Source: Candidatus Kapaibacterium sp. (lineage in GTDB: Bacteria; Bacteroidota; Ignavibacteria; Kapaibacteriales; Kapaibacteriaceae). From it: a DNA stretch of 50,896 nucleotides. Below are positions 43,651 to 50,896 of this stretch, piece by piece. How positions within the stretch are numbered: the stretch's first letter is position 1; each line of letters begins with the position of its first letter. Under the pieces are notes generated by a model. The model made no database searches and was not told the DNA's origin. It saw only the letters and a program-made list of their open reading frames with translations. The stretch spans positions 1-50,896 of the forward strand of contig VEQR01000014.1 of assembly GCA_018883125.1 (NCBI GenBank), given 5' to 3'. A program made the position numbers and the translations under genes.

Positions 43651-44841
43651 TCACCGAAATCGCAGTGCCCGGATAGGTCGGATTCGCATGGTGATGATCA
43701 TCGGAACGGTAGCAGCTAGGCAGGCCGCAAGGAGGATCAGCAGACCCGAACGTAGCAGAACCAACGGTTCCAATGCTACGGGCAGATGTTGAACGTAGTA
43801 AATGCTGCCATCGAGGCGGATAACGTGCCACGTCCGCTGCACTGCTATCAATACAGTGGACAACAACAGCCCCACAGAGACACCCGTCACGGAAGTCGTT
43901 AGCACTCGAAATGCCGTGACCAGAGACAGTTTCCACGGCGACATCCCAAGCGTGGCCAGCATTGCAATTGAGCGCGTCTTTTCGACGATTGACAGCAGGA
44001 TTGTTGTGACGACGGTAAACATACTGACGATCGCAATCAAACTCATGATTACCGGTATGGGGCGTCGCTGAAGATCAATCCAGTTCCACATCGATGCGAA
44101 GTGGTCTCGGTATGTCAAAACAAGCATGTTGTTGCTCAACCTCATGTTTATGGACCGGACAATACCTTCTTCGTCGACTCCGGGTAGGCATGTGATCATC
44201 AGCATGCTTGAAGCAGTACTTGGGGCTCGAATGATTTTACGGGCAAAGTCTGTAGAAGTGACCACTGCATGCTCATCGTAGGAGGCCATGCCGCTGGTGA
44301 ACACGCTCGAGATCCGCACACGAGCTATCGCAGGAACCTGTTCCCGAATGGAACGCGTGATAATGGTAAGACTATCGCCAACATGCATGTTGAGTCGACG
44401 AGCAAGACCAGACCCTACCATTACAAAGTCCGACATTCCGGGCGGACAACTATTGGTCATCAAACCGTCGAATGCATGGCGAATGTGGCCGGGCTGCAGG
44501 CCAACAAGAATCGCGCCGTCTAGCTTGTTACGCACTTTCACCAGCGTCTCCTGGCGAATGGCATCGCTGACTGATGAGACCCCGGTGATCGATGAAATCA
44601 CGGCGGCGGCAGCATCGTCAGCAAGGGGAGCCCCATCGTGATTTTGCACCGTTATCGACATTCCGAAACGGGCTGCAGTCTGCTGGATTATCTCCTCATA
44701 CCCCGATAGGATGCTCTGAGAAAGGCACACGGCAAGTGTACCGAGACAAACGCTGGTAACTGCTACCGCAGAGGAGAATCGGGAAAAACCATTTCGCCGC
44801 AGACTGCGAGAAAAACGACGGGCAATGGTCCACGTGAGCAT
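43651..44841 (-). CDS. LolC/LolE-type ABC transporter permease
   Basis: A 396-residue inner-membrane protein with one N-terminal helix (about residues 22-44), a large periplasmic domain (about 45-265) and three C-terminal helices (about 270-295, 320-340 and 365-385), the FtsX/MacB layout of lipoprotein-releasing permeases. The N-terminal ARRFSRSLRRNGFSR then SAVAVTSVCLGTLAV matches LolC/E, as does GLQPGHIRHAFDG in the periplasmic domain. It would extract lipoproteins for sorting to the outer membrane together with a LolD ATPase, which is not nearby. It follows the dehydrogenase gene after 7 bases, so co-transcription is likely. Confidence 0.85.
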   Translation of the reverse strand: MLTWTIARRFSRSLRRNGFSRFSSAVAVTSVCLGTLAVCLSQSILSGYEEIIQQTAARFGMSITVQNHDGAPLADDAAAAVISSITGVSSVSDAIRQETLVKVRNKLDGAILVGLQPGHIRHAFDGLMTNSCPPGMSDFVMVGSGLARRLNMHVGDSLTIITRSIREQVPAIARVRISSVFTSGMASYDEHAVVTSTDFARKIIRAPSTASSMLMITCLPGVDEEGIVRSINMRLSNNMLVLTYRDHFASMWNWIDLQRRPIPVIMSLIAIVSMFTVVTTILLSIVEKTRSIAMLATLGMSPWKLSLVTAFRVLTTSVTGVSVGLLLSTVLIAVQRTWHVIRLDGSIYYVQHLPVALEPLVLLRSGLLILLAACLAATVPMIITMRIRPIRALRFR

Positions 44842-44848
44842 CCTTCAC

Positions 44849-45685
44849 CTAGAGCGTAAAGCCCTTGCCCGATTTTATTCCGTGAAGTCCGGCATCAACA
44901 TACTGCTGCTGCAGTAATGATGGCGTGAAACGGGGCTCATGGAAGAACTGTTCCCATTGCGACTTCGTGACGTCCAAATTGACATCGACTCCAATGAGAT
45001 CCATGAGTTCAAACGGTCCCATCTTAAAACCAAGCCCCTTCAAGAGCGTATCAACTTGGGGTATGGTGCTGGCCCCTTCCATGACGATGCGCTGAGACTC
45101 GTTGTAGTAGTTCCGAGCAATGCGGTTGACGATGAATCCCGGGGCATCAGCGGCAACTACAGGAGTTTTGCCAAGCCCCTTTGCATACTCAACACAGATT
45201 TGAACAGTAACCGATGACGTACGAGGCCCTTTAATGATCTCCACCAGCTTCATGATGTGTGCCGGATTGAAGAAGTGGAGCCCGACAAAACGAGTTGGGT
45301 TTTCCAGTACCCGCGCAAGCGACGCAATGCTGATGCTTGACGTATTTGTTGCGAGAATGGCCTCCGATGCAACAACCTTTTCGAGACTGCTAAAAAGGCT
45401 GTGCTTGATATCGATTCTCTCGGCAATGGCTTCAATGACCATGTCTGCGGCATGTAGCGCACCAAGATCCGTGGATACAGTGACCGATGCCGAAGCCGTA
45501 CCATACTGTTCCTCGGTCATCTTTCCCTTCTCCACGGCCTTACGGAGCTGTTCACGGACTGCGGTCTGAGCAGCTAGGAGGGCAGTCTCAGACAAGTCGA
45601 ACATGATGACCGTATGACCAGCTGACAGGCTGGAAATAGCTATGCCGCGTCCCATCGTACCGGCGCCACAGATACCGATGATCAT
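44849..45685 (-). CDS. 3-hydroxyacyl-CoA (3-hydroxybutyryl-CoA) dehydrogenase
   Basis: A 278-residue NAD-dependent dehydrogenase interconverting 3-hydroxyacyl-CoA and 3-oxoacyl-CoA. The Rossmann motif is [13 protein letters not shown], the catalytic region ATNTSSISI and [16 protein letters not shown] with the catalytic His, and the C-terminal domain includes [15 protein letters not shown] and [13 protein letters not shown]. It lacks a fused hydratase, like PaaH/Hbd enzymes. Roles in beta-oxidation, phenylacetate degradation or butyrate/PHB metabolism are all possible. The start overlaps kbl as ATGA. Confidence 0.93.
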   Translation of the reverse strand: MIIGICGAGTMGRGIAISSLSAGHTVIMFDLSETALLAAQTAVREQLRKAVEKGKMTEEQYGTASASVTVSTDLGALHAADMVIEAIAERIDIKHSLFSSLEKVVASEAILATNTSSISIASLARVLENPTRFVGLHFFNPAHIMKLVEIIKGPRTSSVTVQICVEYAKGLGKTPVVAADAPGFIVNRIARNYYNESQRIVMEGASTIPQVDTLLKGLGFKMGPFELMDLIGVDVNLDVTKSQWEQFFHEPRFTPSLLQQQYVDAGLHGIKSGKGFTL

Positions 45686-46881
45686 TGGATAACTCCCAAT
45701 TCCTTGCCAACAGAGCCGAATGCTGCAATCGCCTTGTCGAGATGTTCGCGGGTATGTGCCGCCGACACTTGAACTCGGATACGTGCCTTGCCTTTCGGCA
45801 CAACAGGGAAGAAGAATCCGATCACATAGATGCCATGATCAAGGAGTCGGTCAGCCATCTTTTGTGCCAAGGGGGCATCATAGAGCATCACCGGGGTGAT
45901 CGGATGCGTCCCCGGGATGATGTCAAATCCGAGGGCGGACATACCACTGCGGAAGTAGGCGGTGTTTTCCTCCAGTCGATCGCGTAGTTCGGTCGTCGAA
46001 CTCAACAGGTCCATAACCGCAATGCCTGCTCCGACGATAGACGGTGGAAGTGAATTCGAGAAGAGGTATGGACGCGAGCGTTGACGCAACATGTCGATGA
46101 TCTGTTGGCGGCCGGTGGTGAATCCTCCTATGCCCCCTCCAAGGGCCTTGCCGAGAGTCCCGGTGATGATGTCAACGCGTCCGGTAACACCGCAATGTTC
46201 AACAACGCCTCGTCCGTGGGCCCCCATGAAACCCATCGAATGGCATTCATCGACCATGACAAGAGCAGAGTATTGGTCCGCAAGGTCACAGATCTTGTCA
46301 AGGGGCGCGATAGTTCCGTCCATGGAAAACACAGCGTCAGTAACAATCAGAATCGATCGCGCTCCGTCGGCACGAGCCTGGCGCAGCTGAACTTCGAGAT
46401 CCTCCATGTTGCACGACTCATACCGATATCGCTTGGCCTTGCACAAACGCACTCCATCGATGATCGAAGCATGGTTCAGAGAGTCGGAAATGATCGCGTC
46501 TTCTTCGCCGAGAAGGGGTTCAAACACTCCTCCATTCGCATCAAAACATGCGGCGTACAAGATCGTATCATCCGTGCCACAGAAGTCCGCAACCTTGCGT
46601 TCCAGCTCCTTGTGGATGTCCTGCGTGCCGCAGATGAAACGCACGCTCGACATTCCAAAGCCGTGCGAATCCAAGTAGTTCTTTGCGGCGTCAATGACCG
46701 ATGGATGCGATGACAGACCGAGATAATTATTTGCACAGAAGTTCAGTACAGGCTCGCTGCGGCCCTGCACACGGATCTCGGGGCCCTGCTGCGAGACAAT
46801 GATCCGTTCGCGCTTGTAGAGACCGGCATGGTCAATGGATTCAAGCTCAGATGAAAGACGCGATAGAAATGATGCGTCCAT
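45682..46881 (-). CDS. kbl: Glycine C-acetyltransferase (2-amino-3-ketobutyrate CoA ligase)
   Basis: A 399-residue PLP enzyme of the alpha-oxoamine synthase family. Kbl splits 2-amino-3-oxobutyrate with CoA into glycine and acetyl-CoA in threonine breakdown. Features: [64 protein letters not shown] and the PLP-Lys region [15 protein letters not shown]. These residues fit Kbl better than BioF or HemA. The ATG at 46881 matches the family's N-terminus; a near-consensus -7 box, GATATTTG at 46921-46928 on the minus strand, lies about 40 bases upstream. Threonine dehydrogenase (tdh), the usual partner, is not adjacent. Confidence 0.93.
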   Translation of the reverse strand: MDASFLSRLSSELESIDHAGLYKRERIIVSQQGPEIRVQGRSEPVLNFCANNYLGLSSHPSVIDAAKNYLDSHGFGMSSVRFICGTQDIHKELERKVADFCGTDDTILYAACFDANGGVFEPLLGEEDAIISDSLNHASIIDGVRLCKAKRYRYESCNMEDLEVQLRQARADGARSILIVTDAVFSMDGTIAPLDKICDLADQYSALVMVDECHSMGFMGAHGRGVVEHCGVTGRVDIITGTLGKALGGGIGGFTTGRQQIIDMLRQRSRPYLFSNSLPPSIVGAGIAVMDLLSSTTELRDRLEENTAYFRSGMSALGFDIIPGTHPITPVMLYDAPLAQKMADRLLDHGIYVIGFFFPVVPKGKARIRVQVSAAHTREHLDKAIAAFGSVGKELGVIQ

Positions 46882-47007
46882 AGGGAAGGGTCTCCAGAAA
46901 AATTCGGGGAACAGGGTGCGCAAATATCGGTCGTAAATTGCGGAACTCGATACGACAAACTGGTGTCTATCGTCATATCAAACTGCCTGACTCTTCACTC
47001 GCGATCA

Positions 47008-50000
47008 ATGAAAGTTCAAATGCCGTCTATCCGCTCCAATTCTTTCGTGCTTGTGGTTCTTGCATGCATCATCAGCGCTCCTGATGGTCTCGCACAGAAA
47101 ACGTTCGAAGAACTCCGCCGAGACTATCAGCAGTCCGTTGAAGTGCCAGGCTCCGATGGTAAAGTCAAGATCAACAAACAATTCCGTCGTTGGGAATGGT
47201 TCTGGCAAAGTCGCGTGATGCCGGATGGCACACTTCCGACTGCGTCGGTGTATCTGAAGGAGCTTCAAAGTCTCCAACGGTCCAAGCAGGCAGAAGACGT
47301 ATTGGCTCCAAAGACATGGAAGGAACTTGGCCCGATTGCACCTGACATGCCCTCAGCGCTATCGACGTGGAATGGAATCGGCCGTGTGAACTGCATCGAG
47401 TTCTCGCGGAAGGATCCGAACGTTCTGTATGCCGGGGCAGCTGCCGGGGGTATATGGAAGACAACCAATGGAGGCACGCTCTGGCGACCAGTTCCCATCC
47501 CATCGATTCCGGTGATCGGGATTACTGACATGGCGATTGCGCCATCAAATGACGACGTCATGTACGTGGCCACGGGAGATGCCAACGGTGCGATCGCTGG
47601 ACAGTTGTCGCGATACAATACCTTTAGCTACGGTATCATCAAGACAACAGATGGGGGACAGACGTGGAAGCAGACGAACTTCTCCAATGAGCCTGCCGAT
47701 AATGCGCTTATTGGCCGCCTATGGGTTGACCCACGCGATCCAAACATTGTTGTGGCCGCAACCTATTCGGGGATGTATCGTACGACCAATGGGGGTGCGA
47801 ATTGGACCCGTACAGCCCCGGGTATCTTCCGCGAGCTTATTGGCAATCCTGTGTCAATACCAACGCTGTATGCGGCTACATACGGCTTCAACGGCGGAGC
47901 AACGATCTATCGAAGCACGGACGCTGGTGTGACGTGGAACGACGTTTACTCTATCGCGCAGGCCAATCGCATTCGTCTCGCGGTAACGAAGGCCAATCAA
48001 AACGTTGTTGTTGCGCTTGCATCGAATGCGAGTTCTCAAGGTTTTGAAGGGGTCTATAAGTCGACCGATGCGGGATCGAGTTTCGCTGAGTTGCCTACGT
48101 CTTTGAATCTTCTCGGATGGCAGGCAAGTGGACGCGACAATGGTGGTCAGGGATTCTATGACCTTGCACTCGAGGTCTCGCCGACGAATGCAAACCACAT
48201 CTTTGTAGGTGGCGTCAACATTTGGCGTACCACAACTGATGGCCGAGATTGGGTTTTGTCCGCGCATTGGACTGGCGATGGAGGAGCCCCTTTCGTTCAT
48301 GCCGACCAGCATTCGTTCCGATATCATCCGTCAAACAACCGACTGTATGCCACGCACGACGGCGGTATCGCGCGCTCAACGGATGGCGGTATTACCTGGC
48401 GTGATATTTCAAACGGATTGGCAATTCAGCAGTATTACGGACTTGCCACGTCGAATGTCAATCCGGCGATAACAATCGCTGGTGCTCAGGACAACGGGAC
48501 GGCCCTGTCAAAAAATGGTGGAGCCACGTTCGTTCATACGCTAGACGGAGATGGAATGCTCGGTGCGATCGATGCGGTCTCACCATCGATCATGTACGGT
48601 AGCCAATACTATGGAAACTTCTGGCGCACGAGTAATGCCGGTACGAACTGGACATTTGTCTCAAGTGCTCAAGCACGGGGCGAAAACAATGCATCGTGGG
48701 TAGCTCCGATTGCTGTTGATCCTCGCCTTCAAGGAACTGTTTTTATTGGGTACACACAGGTTTGGAAGAGCACGAATTCTGGATCGAATTGGACGAAGAT
48801 CTCCAACATCCCAACATCGACCTCAGCCCGATTCATTGCCGTTGCTCCGTCGAACTCAAACTACATCTACGTTGCCTACAATACGTCGTTGTACTTCACC
48901 ACGAACGGTGGTACGTCATGGCAGCAGCAGACCGGAATTTCGGGCTTTATTATGGGTGTCGAGGTTCATCCGTCGCAGCCCGACAAATTCTATGTGGCCA
49001 TAGGTGGATTCTCCCAGGCGCAGAAGGTTTATCAAGTCGACAAGGGCGTGGTAAGTAACATCACCGGCACGGGCCTACCAAACGTGCCATGCAATAGCGT
49101 TGTGTACCAGCGTGGTGCAACCAACCGACTGTATGCCGGCACTGACGTGGGGGTCTTTGTGTCTGACGAAGGCTCTGGATTCTGGCAGCTGTATGGAGCA
49201 GGACTTCCACCGGTGATTGTGACGGGAATGCGACTGATATCCTCGTCGAACCTCCTACGAATCTCAACGTATGGTCGTGGAATCTGGGAAGTGGATGTGG
49301 CTCAATGTGCGGCGACAGCGCCAAAGATCTCAGCACTAACGCCAACAACGCGATGCGCTGGAGACACAGTTGTCCTTGAGGCTGATGCAGGATTTGCGAG
49401 TTATCGGTGGTCGAACGGAGATACGACGCGCCAGATCCGCCTGTCGAATGCGGCCCAGTCCGGGTCTTATCAGGTCGGAGTCGAGGACGCGAAGGGCTGC
49501 CGTGCAACGTCGAGCGCTATTGCGGTATCGCTCAGCAAGTTGCCCTCGAAGCCCCTTGTCTCCAAGATTGCGCCGGATACACTTCGTTCATCGGCACTGG
49601 GTGGTGTCACCAGGTTTTCGTGGTCACGCAATGGAGTCGTGATCCCTGGTGCGACGGCGCGCACACTTCAGACAACTCAGAGCGGCACGTATCGTGTTGT
49701 TGTTTCCGATGGTACGTGCATTAACGTCTCGGATGAATTTGCTTTCGTCTATGAAGGTACGTCCGTGAGCGAGGACGGAGCAGGGCAGGGCGTTCTGTCA
49801 ATCACACCAATTCCTGTTATGGATGAGTTGACGGTTAACCTTCCAGCGCGCATACAACGAACCCTAGAGATCGTTGATTTATCGGGCCGTGTGCTCTATC
49901 GCGGATCTGTTGCCGATGACGTTTCGGTCTTCCAGACGTCAACAGCTGCTTGGTCATCGGGTGCGTACATCGTACAATTGCGCAGCGCCAGTGCGATCTG

Positions 50001-50025
50001 GACGGCAACCTTTGTGAAACAGTAA
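47008..50025 (+). CDS. Secreted sortilin/BNR-repeat propeller protein with T9SS tail
   Basis: A 1005-residue exported protein: signal peptide (about 1-30, FVLVVLACIISAPDGLAQ), then from about 105 to 766 a large propeller (sortilin/VPS10- or GH74-like) with at least seven repeats of the form IWKTTNGGTLWRPV, IIKTTDGGQTWKQT, VYKSTDAGSSF, VWKSTNSGSNWTKI. Two Ig/PKD-like domains follow (about 772-850 and 850-925) and a T9SS type A-like tail (about 930-1005) ends SGAYIVQLRSA..VKQ. Catalytic Asp residues of GH74 enzymes cannot be confirmed by eye, so binding is as likely as hydrolysis. The start at 47008 begins the signal peptide; the next gene's end faces it. Confidence 0.83.
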   Translation: MKVQMPSIRSNSFVLVVLACIISAPDGLAQKTFEELRRDYQQSVEVPGSDGKVKINKQFRRWEWFWQSRVMPDGTLPTASVYLKELQSLQRSKQAEDVLAPKTWKELGPIAPDMPSALSTWNGIGRVNCIEFSRKDPNVLYAGAAAGGIWKTTNGGTLWRPVPIPSIPVIGITDMAIAPSNDDVMYVATGDANGAIAGQLSRYNTFSYGIIKTTDGGQTWKQTNFSNEPADNALIGRLWVDPRDPNIVVAATYSGMYRTTNGGANWTRTAPGIFRELIGNPVSIPTLYAATYGFNGGATIYRSTDAGVTWNDVYSIAQANRIRLAVTKANQNVVVALASNASSQGFEGVYKSTDAGSSFAELPTSLNLLGWQASGRDNGGQGFYDLALEVSPTNANHIFVGGVNIWRTTTDGRDWVLSAHWTGDGGAPFVHADQHSFRYHPSNNRLYATHDGGIARSTDGGITWRDISNGLAIQQYYGLATSNVNPAITIAGAQDNGTALSKNGGATFVHTLDGDGMLGAIDAVSPSIMYGSQYYGNFWRTSNAGTNWTFVSSAQARGENNASWVAPIAVDPRLQGTVFIGYTQVWKSTNSGSNWTKISNIPTSTSARFIAVAPSNSNYIYVAYNTSLYFTTNGGTSWQQQTGISGFIMGVEVHPSQPDKFYVAIGGFSQAQKVYQVDKGVVSNITGTGLPNVPCNSVVYQRGATNRLYAGTDVGVFVSDEGSGFWQLYGAGLPPVIVTGMRLISSSNLLRISTYGRGIWEVDVAQCAATAPKISALTPTTRCAGDTVVLEADAGFASYRWSNGDTTRQIRLSNAAQSGSYQVGVEDAKGCRATSSAIAVSLSKLPSKPLVSKIAPDTLRSSALGGVTRFSWSRNGVVIPGATARTLQTTQSGTYRVVVSDGTCINVSDEFAFVYEGTSVSEDGAGQGVLSITPIPVMDELTVNLPARIQRTLEIVDLSGRVLYRGSVADDVSVFQTSTAAWSSGAYIVQLRSASAIWTATFVKQ

Positions 50026-50026
50026 G

Positions 50027-50055
50027 GCCTCTTCTCTGAGGCGCATCCGCGTCTC
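50027..50055. other. Overlapping short inverted repeats between convergent genes
   Basis: GCCTC/GAGGC with a 6-base loop (50027-50042) and GAGGCGC/GCGTCTC with a 4-base loop and one G-T pair (50038-50055). The two are mutually exclusive. Neither has a following T run, so at most they are weak bidirectional termination or mRNA 3'-end structures between the genes ending at 50025 and 50063. Confidence 0.3.
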
Positions 50056-50062
50056 ATGTGAT

Positions 50063-50812
50063 TCACGGTTGGCGTCCGAGAATTGCGTCATAACGCTTTT
50101 CCATTGAGCGTCGGCCGGTAATGAACCTGTCGTACGATGCATGGCTCTCGTTCATAGCGTCTGTGCGGAGCGTATCTCGGACAACTGTTAGGGATTCAGA
50201 GATCATTCTCTGAACAGTGCGAATCGGAGTGCCGGCATCAATATCAAGGGGCTCACCAAATCGCACCCAGCAGCAAGGCCGTTGTTCGCGCAGGAGTTCA
50301 TATCGCATAGCAACAGGAAGAATTCTGCACTGGCCAAGCATGCGGGTAAGAATGCCGATTCCCGGCTCGCAGTCGATCGATTCAACGTCCTGGTGAATGA
50401 GCGTTCCTTGCGGGTACATCCAGAGCATACGGTTGGAATTGCTAAGCCTGGAACCCGCGTATCGCAAGGATTTCATTGCACTGTTCGGATCTTCACGGAT
50501 AACGCTGAACATTCCGAGTCGGGAAAAGAATCGATACCGATGCAATTGTCGGTATTCCATCATCCCATCGGTGTCCAGTCTGTGACGCGAGAACGCAAGC
50601 GACATGGCAACAGCAGCATCCCACCAGGATGCATGTGTCGAGGCAACGATCGTTGGGATGTTGTCGCTACCTCTACTGAGCTTGACAAGGTGATGCTCTC
50701 CGGCGATGTACCCGGCGGAAAAGTGCCGTCGAAGTGTCCACGAGAAGTAGGCACCCCAGAAGCGTCGGTCAAGTGTGCGAGGACGGGCAGGGATGAAGGG
50801 TTGGGTTGACAT
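50063..50812 (-). CDS. PlsC-like acyltransferase
   Basis: A 249-residue lysophospholipid acyltransferase-family protein. The HX4D catalytic motif is in STHASWWDAA (His60, Asp65). The usual FPEGTR block is WMYPQGTLIH near residue 135, with Gln in place of Glu, and the late proline block is ILPVAMRYEL. It probably transfers an acyl chain to a lysophospholipid or a related lipid; the Glu-to-Gln change makes glycerol-phosphate a less certain acceptor. Only one weakly hydrophobic stretch is present near the N-terminus. On the minus strand TAGCTTTC, one base off TAnnTTTG, lies 18 bases before the ATG. It is divergent from the PP-loop gene at the window's end. Confidence 0.8.
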   Translation of the reverse strand: MSTQPFIPARPRTLDRRFWGAYFSWTLRRHFSAGYIAGEHHLVKLSRGSDNIPTIVASTHASWWDAAVAMSLAFSRHRLDTDGMMEYRQLHRYRFFSRLGMFSVIREDPNSAMKSLRYAGSRLSNSNRMLWMYPQGTLIHQDVESIDCEPGIGILTRMLGQCRILPVAMRYELLREQRPCCWVRFGEPLDIDAGTPIRTVQRMISESLTVVRDTLRTDAMNESHASYDRFITGRRSMEKRYDAILGRQP

Positions 50813-50845
50813 GGGTAATTTGCAGGAACTGAAAGCTACTACTAC

Positions 50846-50896
50846 GTGGAACGGAATTCAAATCGCGTCATCGTCGGCATGTCCGGCGGCATCGAC
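50846..50896 (+). CDS. mnmA: PP-loop enzyme start, probably tRNA 2-thiouridylase MnmA (partial)
   Basis: Only 17 codons are in the window. In frame with base 50846 they end RVIVGMSGGID, the ATP-pyrophosphatase P-loop that opens MnmA (usually VVVGMSGGVDSS). MnmA thiolates U34 of Lys, Glu and Gln tRNAs. Other PP-loop enzymes (ThiI, TtcA, NadE, QueC) have a similar motif but rarely so near the N-terminus with GMSGG. The start is taken as GTG at 50846 because a stop codon lies in frame at about 50816-50818 and no ATG occurs before the motif; AGGA at 50824 is rather far away. Confidence 0.55.
   Translation, partial: MERNSNRVIVGMSGGID

Noticed and set aside
46081-46713. Plus-strand open frame of 210 codons
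   Set aside because: Antisense to kbl, no domain recognisable.
47430-48950. Repeated TTNGG / STDGG motifs as a DNA repeat or CRISPR-like array
   Set aside because: The periodicity is at protein level (BNR/sortilin blades); the DNA units are diverged and unequal in length.

Overview
The window looks like chromosomal DNA from a Bacteroidota/FCB-group bacterium, possibly a Kapabacteria- or Ignavibacteria-like lineage. This rests on four or five large secreted proteins with type IX secretion (T9SS)-style C-terminal sorting domains, OmpA-family envelope proteins, a CcmD-like/CcmE/CcmF block of the type seen in this group, and promoters resembling the Bacteroidota -33 TTTG / -7 TAnnTTTG consensus. 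G+C is moderate (mid-50s percent by eye). The species assignment is inference. Genes are packed very tightly, with many ATGA stop/start overlaps, no gene-free stretch above 300 bases, and no insertion sequence, prophage, CRISPR array or rRNA.

Layout. 1-2510: the 3' end of queA, an M32 metallocarboxypeptidase and a SMUG2-like uracil-DNA glycosylase. 2502-4427: a glycosyltransferase on the minus strand and a SIMPL-domain protein. 4487-10725: two tandem paralogous giant secreted proteins (beta-propeller, Ig-like domains, T9SS tail). 10749-10901: tRNA-Thr(CGT) with a Bacteroidota-type promoter and an intrinsic terminator. 10925-15626: a cytochrome c maturation cluster (OB-fold lipoprotein, CcmC, CcmD-like, CcmE with a Cys-type haem motif, a tail-less CcmE-like protein, CcmF). 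15567-27677 (minus): a probable envelope operon in which a VWA/WD40/T9SS giant is flanked by two twin-OmpA-domain paralogues, followed by a glycosyltransferase, an IgGFc-binding-like secreted protein and rluE.

27742-29017 (minus): nth and a GT2 glycosyltransferase. 29065-34212 (plus): rsmG, DUF4159, a DUF4175-like membrane protein with a very long Gln-rich coiled coil, and a four-helix DMT-like protein. 34229-36996 (minus): an aldehyde dehydrogenase with a telomere-like heptamer repeat directly in front of it, then def and a HAD phosphatase. 37104-43644 (plus): yqeY, mutS2, a biotin carboxylase and purL. 43651-46881 (minus): kbl, a 3-hydroxyacyl-CoA dehydrogenase and a LolC/E-type permease. 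47008-50025: another T9SS-exported sortilin/BNR-repeat protein. 50063-50812 (minus): a PlsC-like acyltransferase. The window ends in the first codons of a PP-loop gene, probably mnmA.

The most interesting parts are the OmpA/VWA-WD40/OmpA cluster as a candidate undescribed envelope system; the ccm cluster with its Cys-type CcmE, tail-less CcmE twin and expanded CcmC; several genes whose -7 element sits four bases before the ATG, predicting leaderless mRNAs; and the heptamer repeat in front of the aldehyde dehydrogenase.
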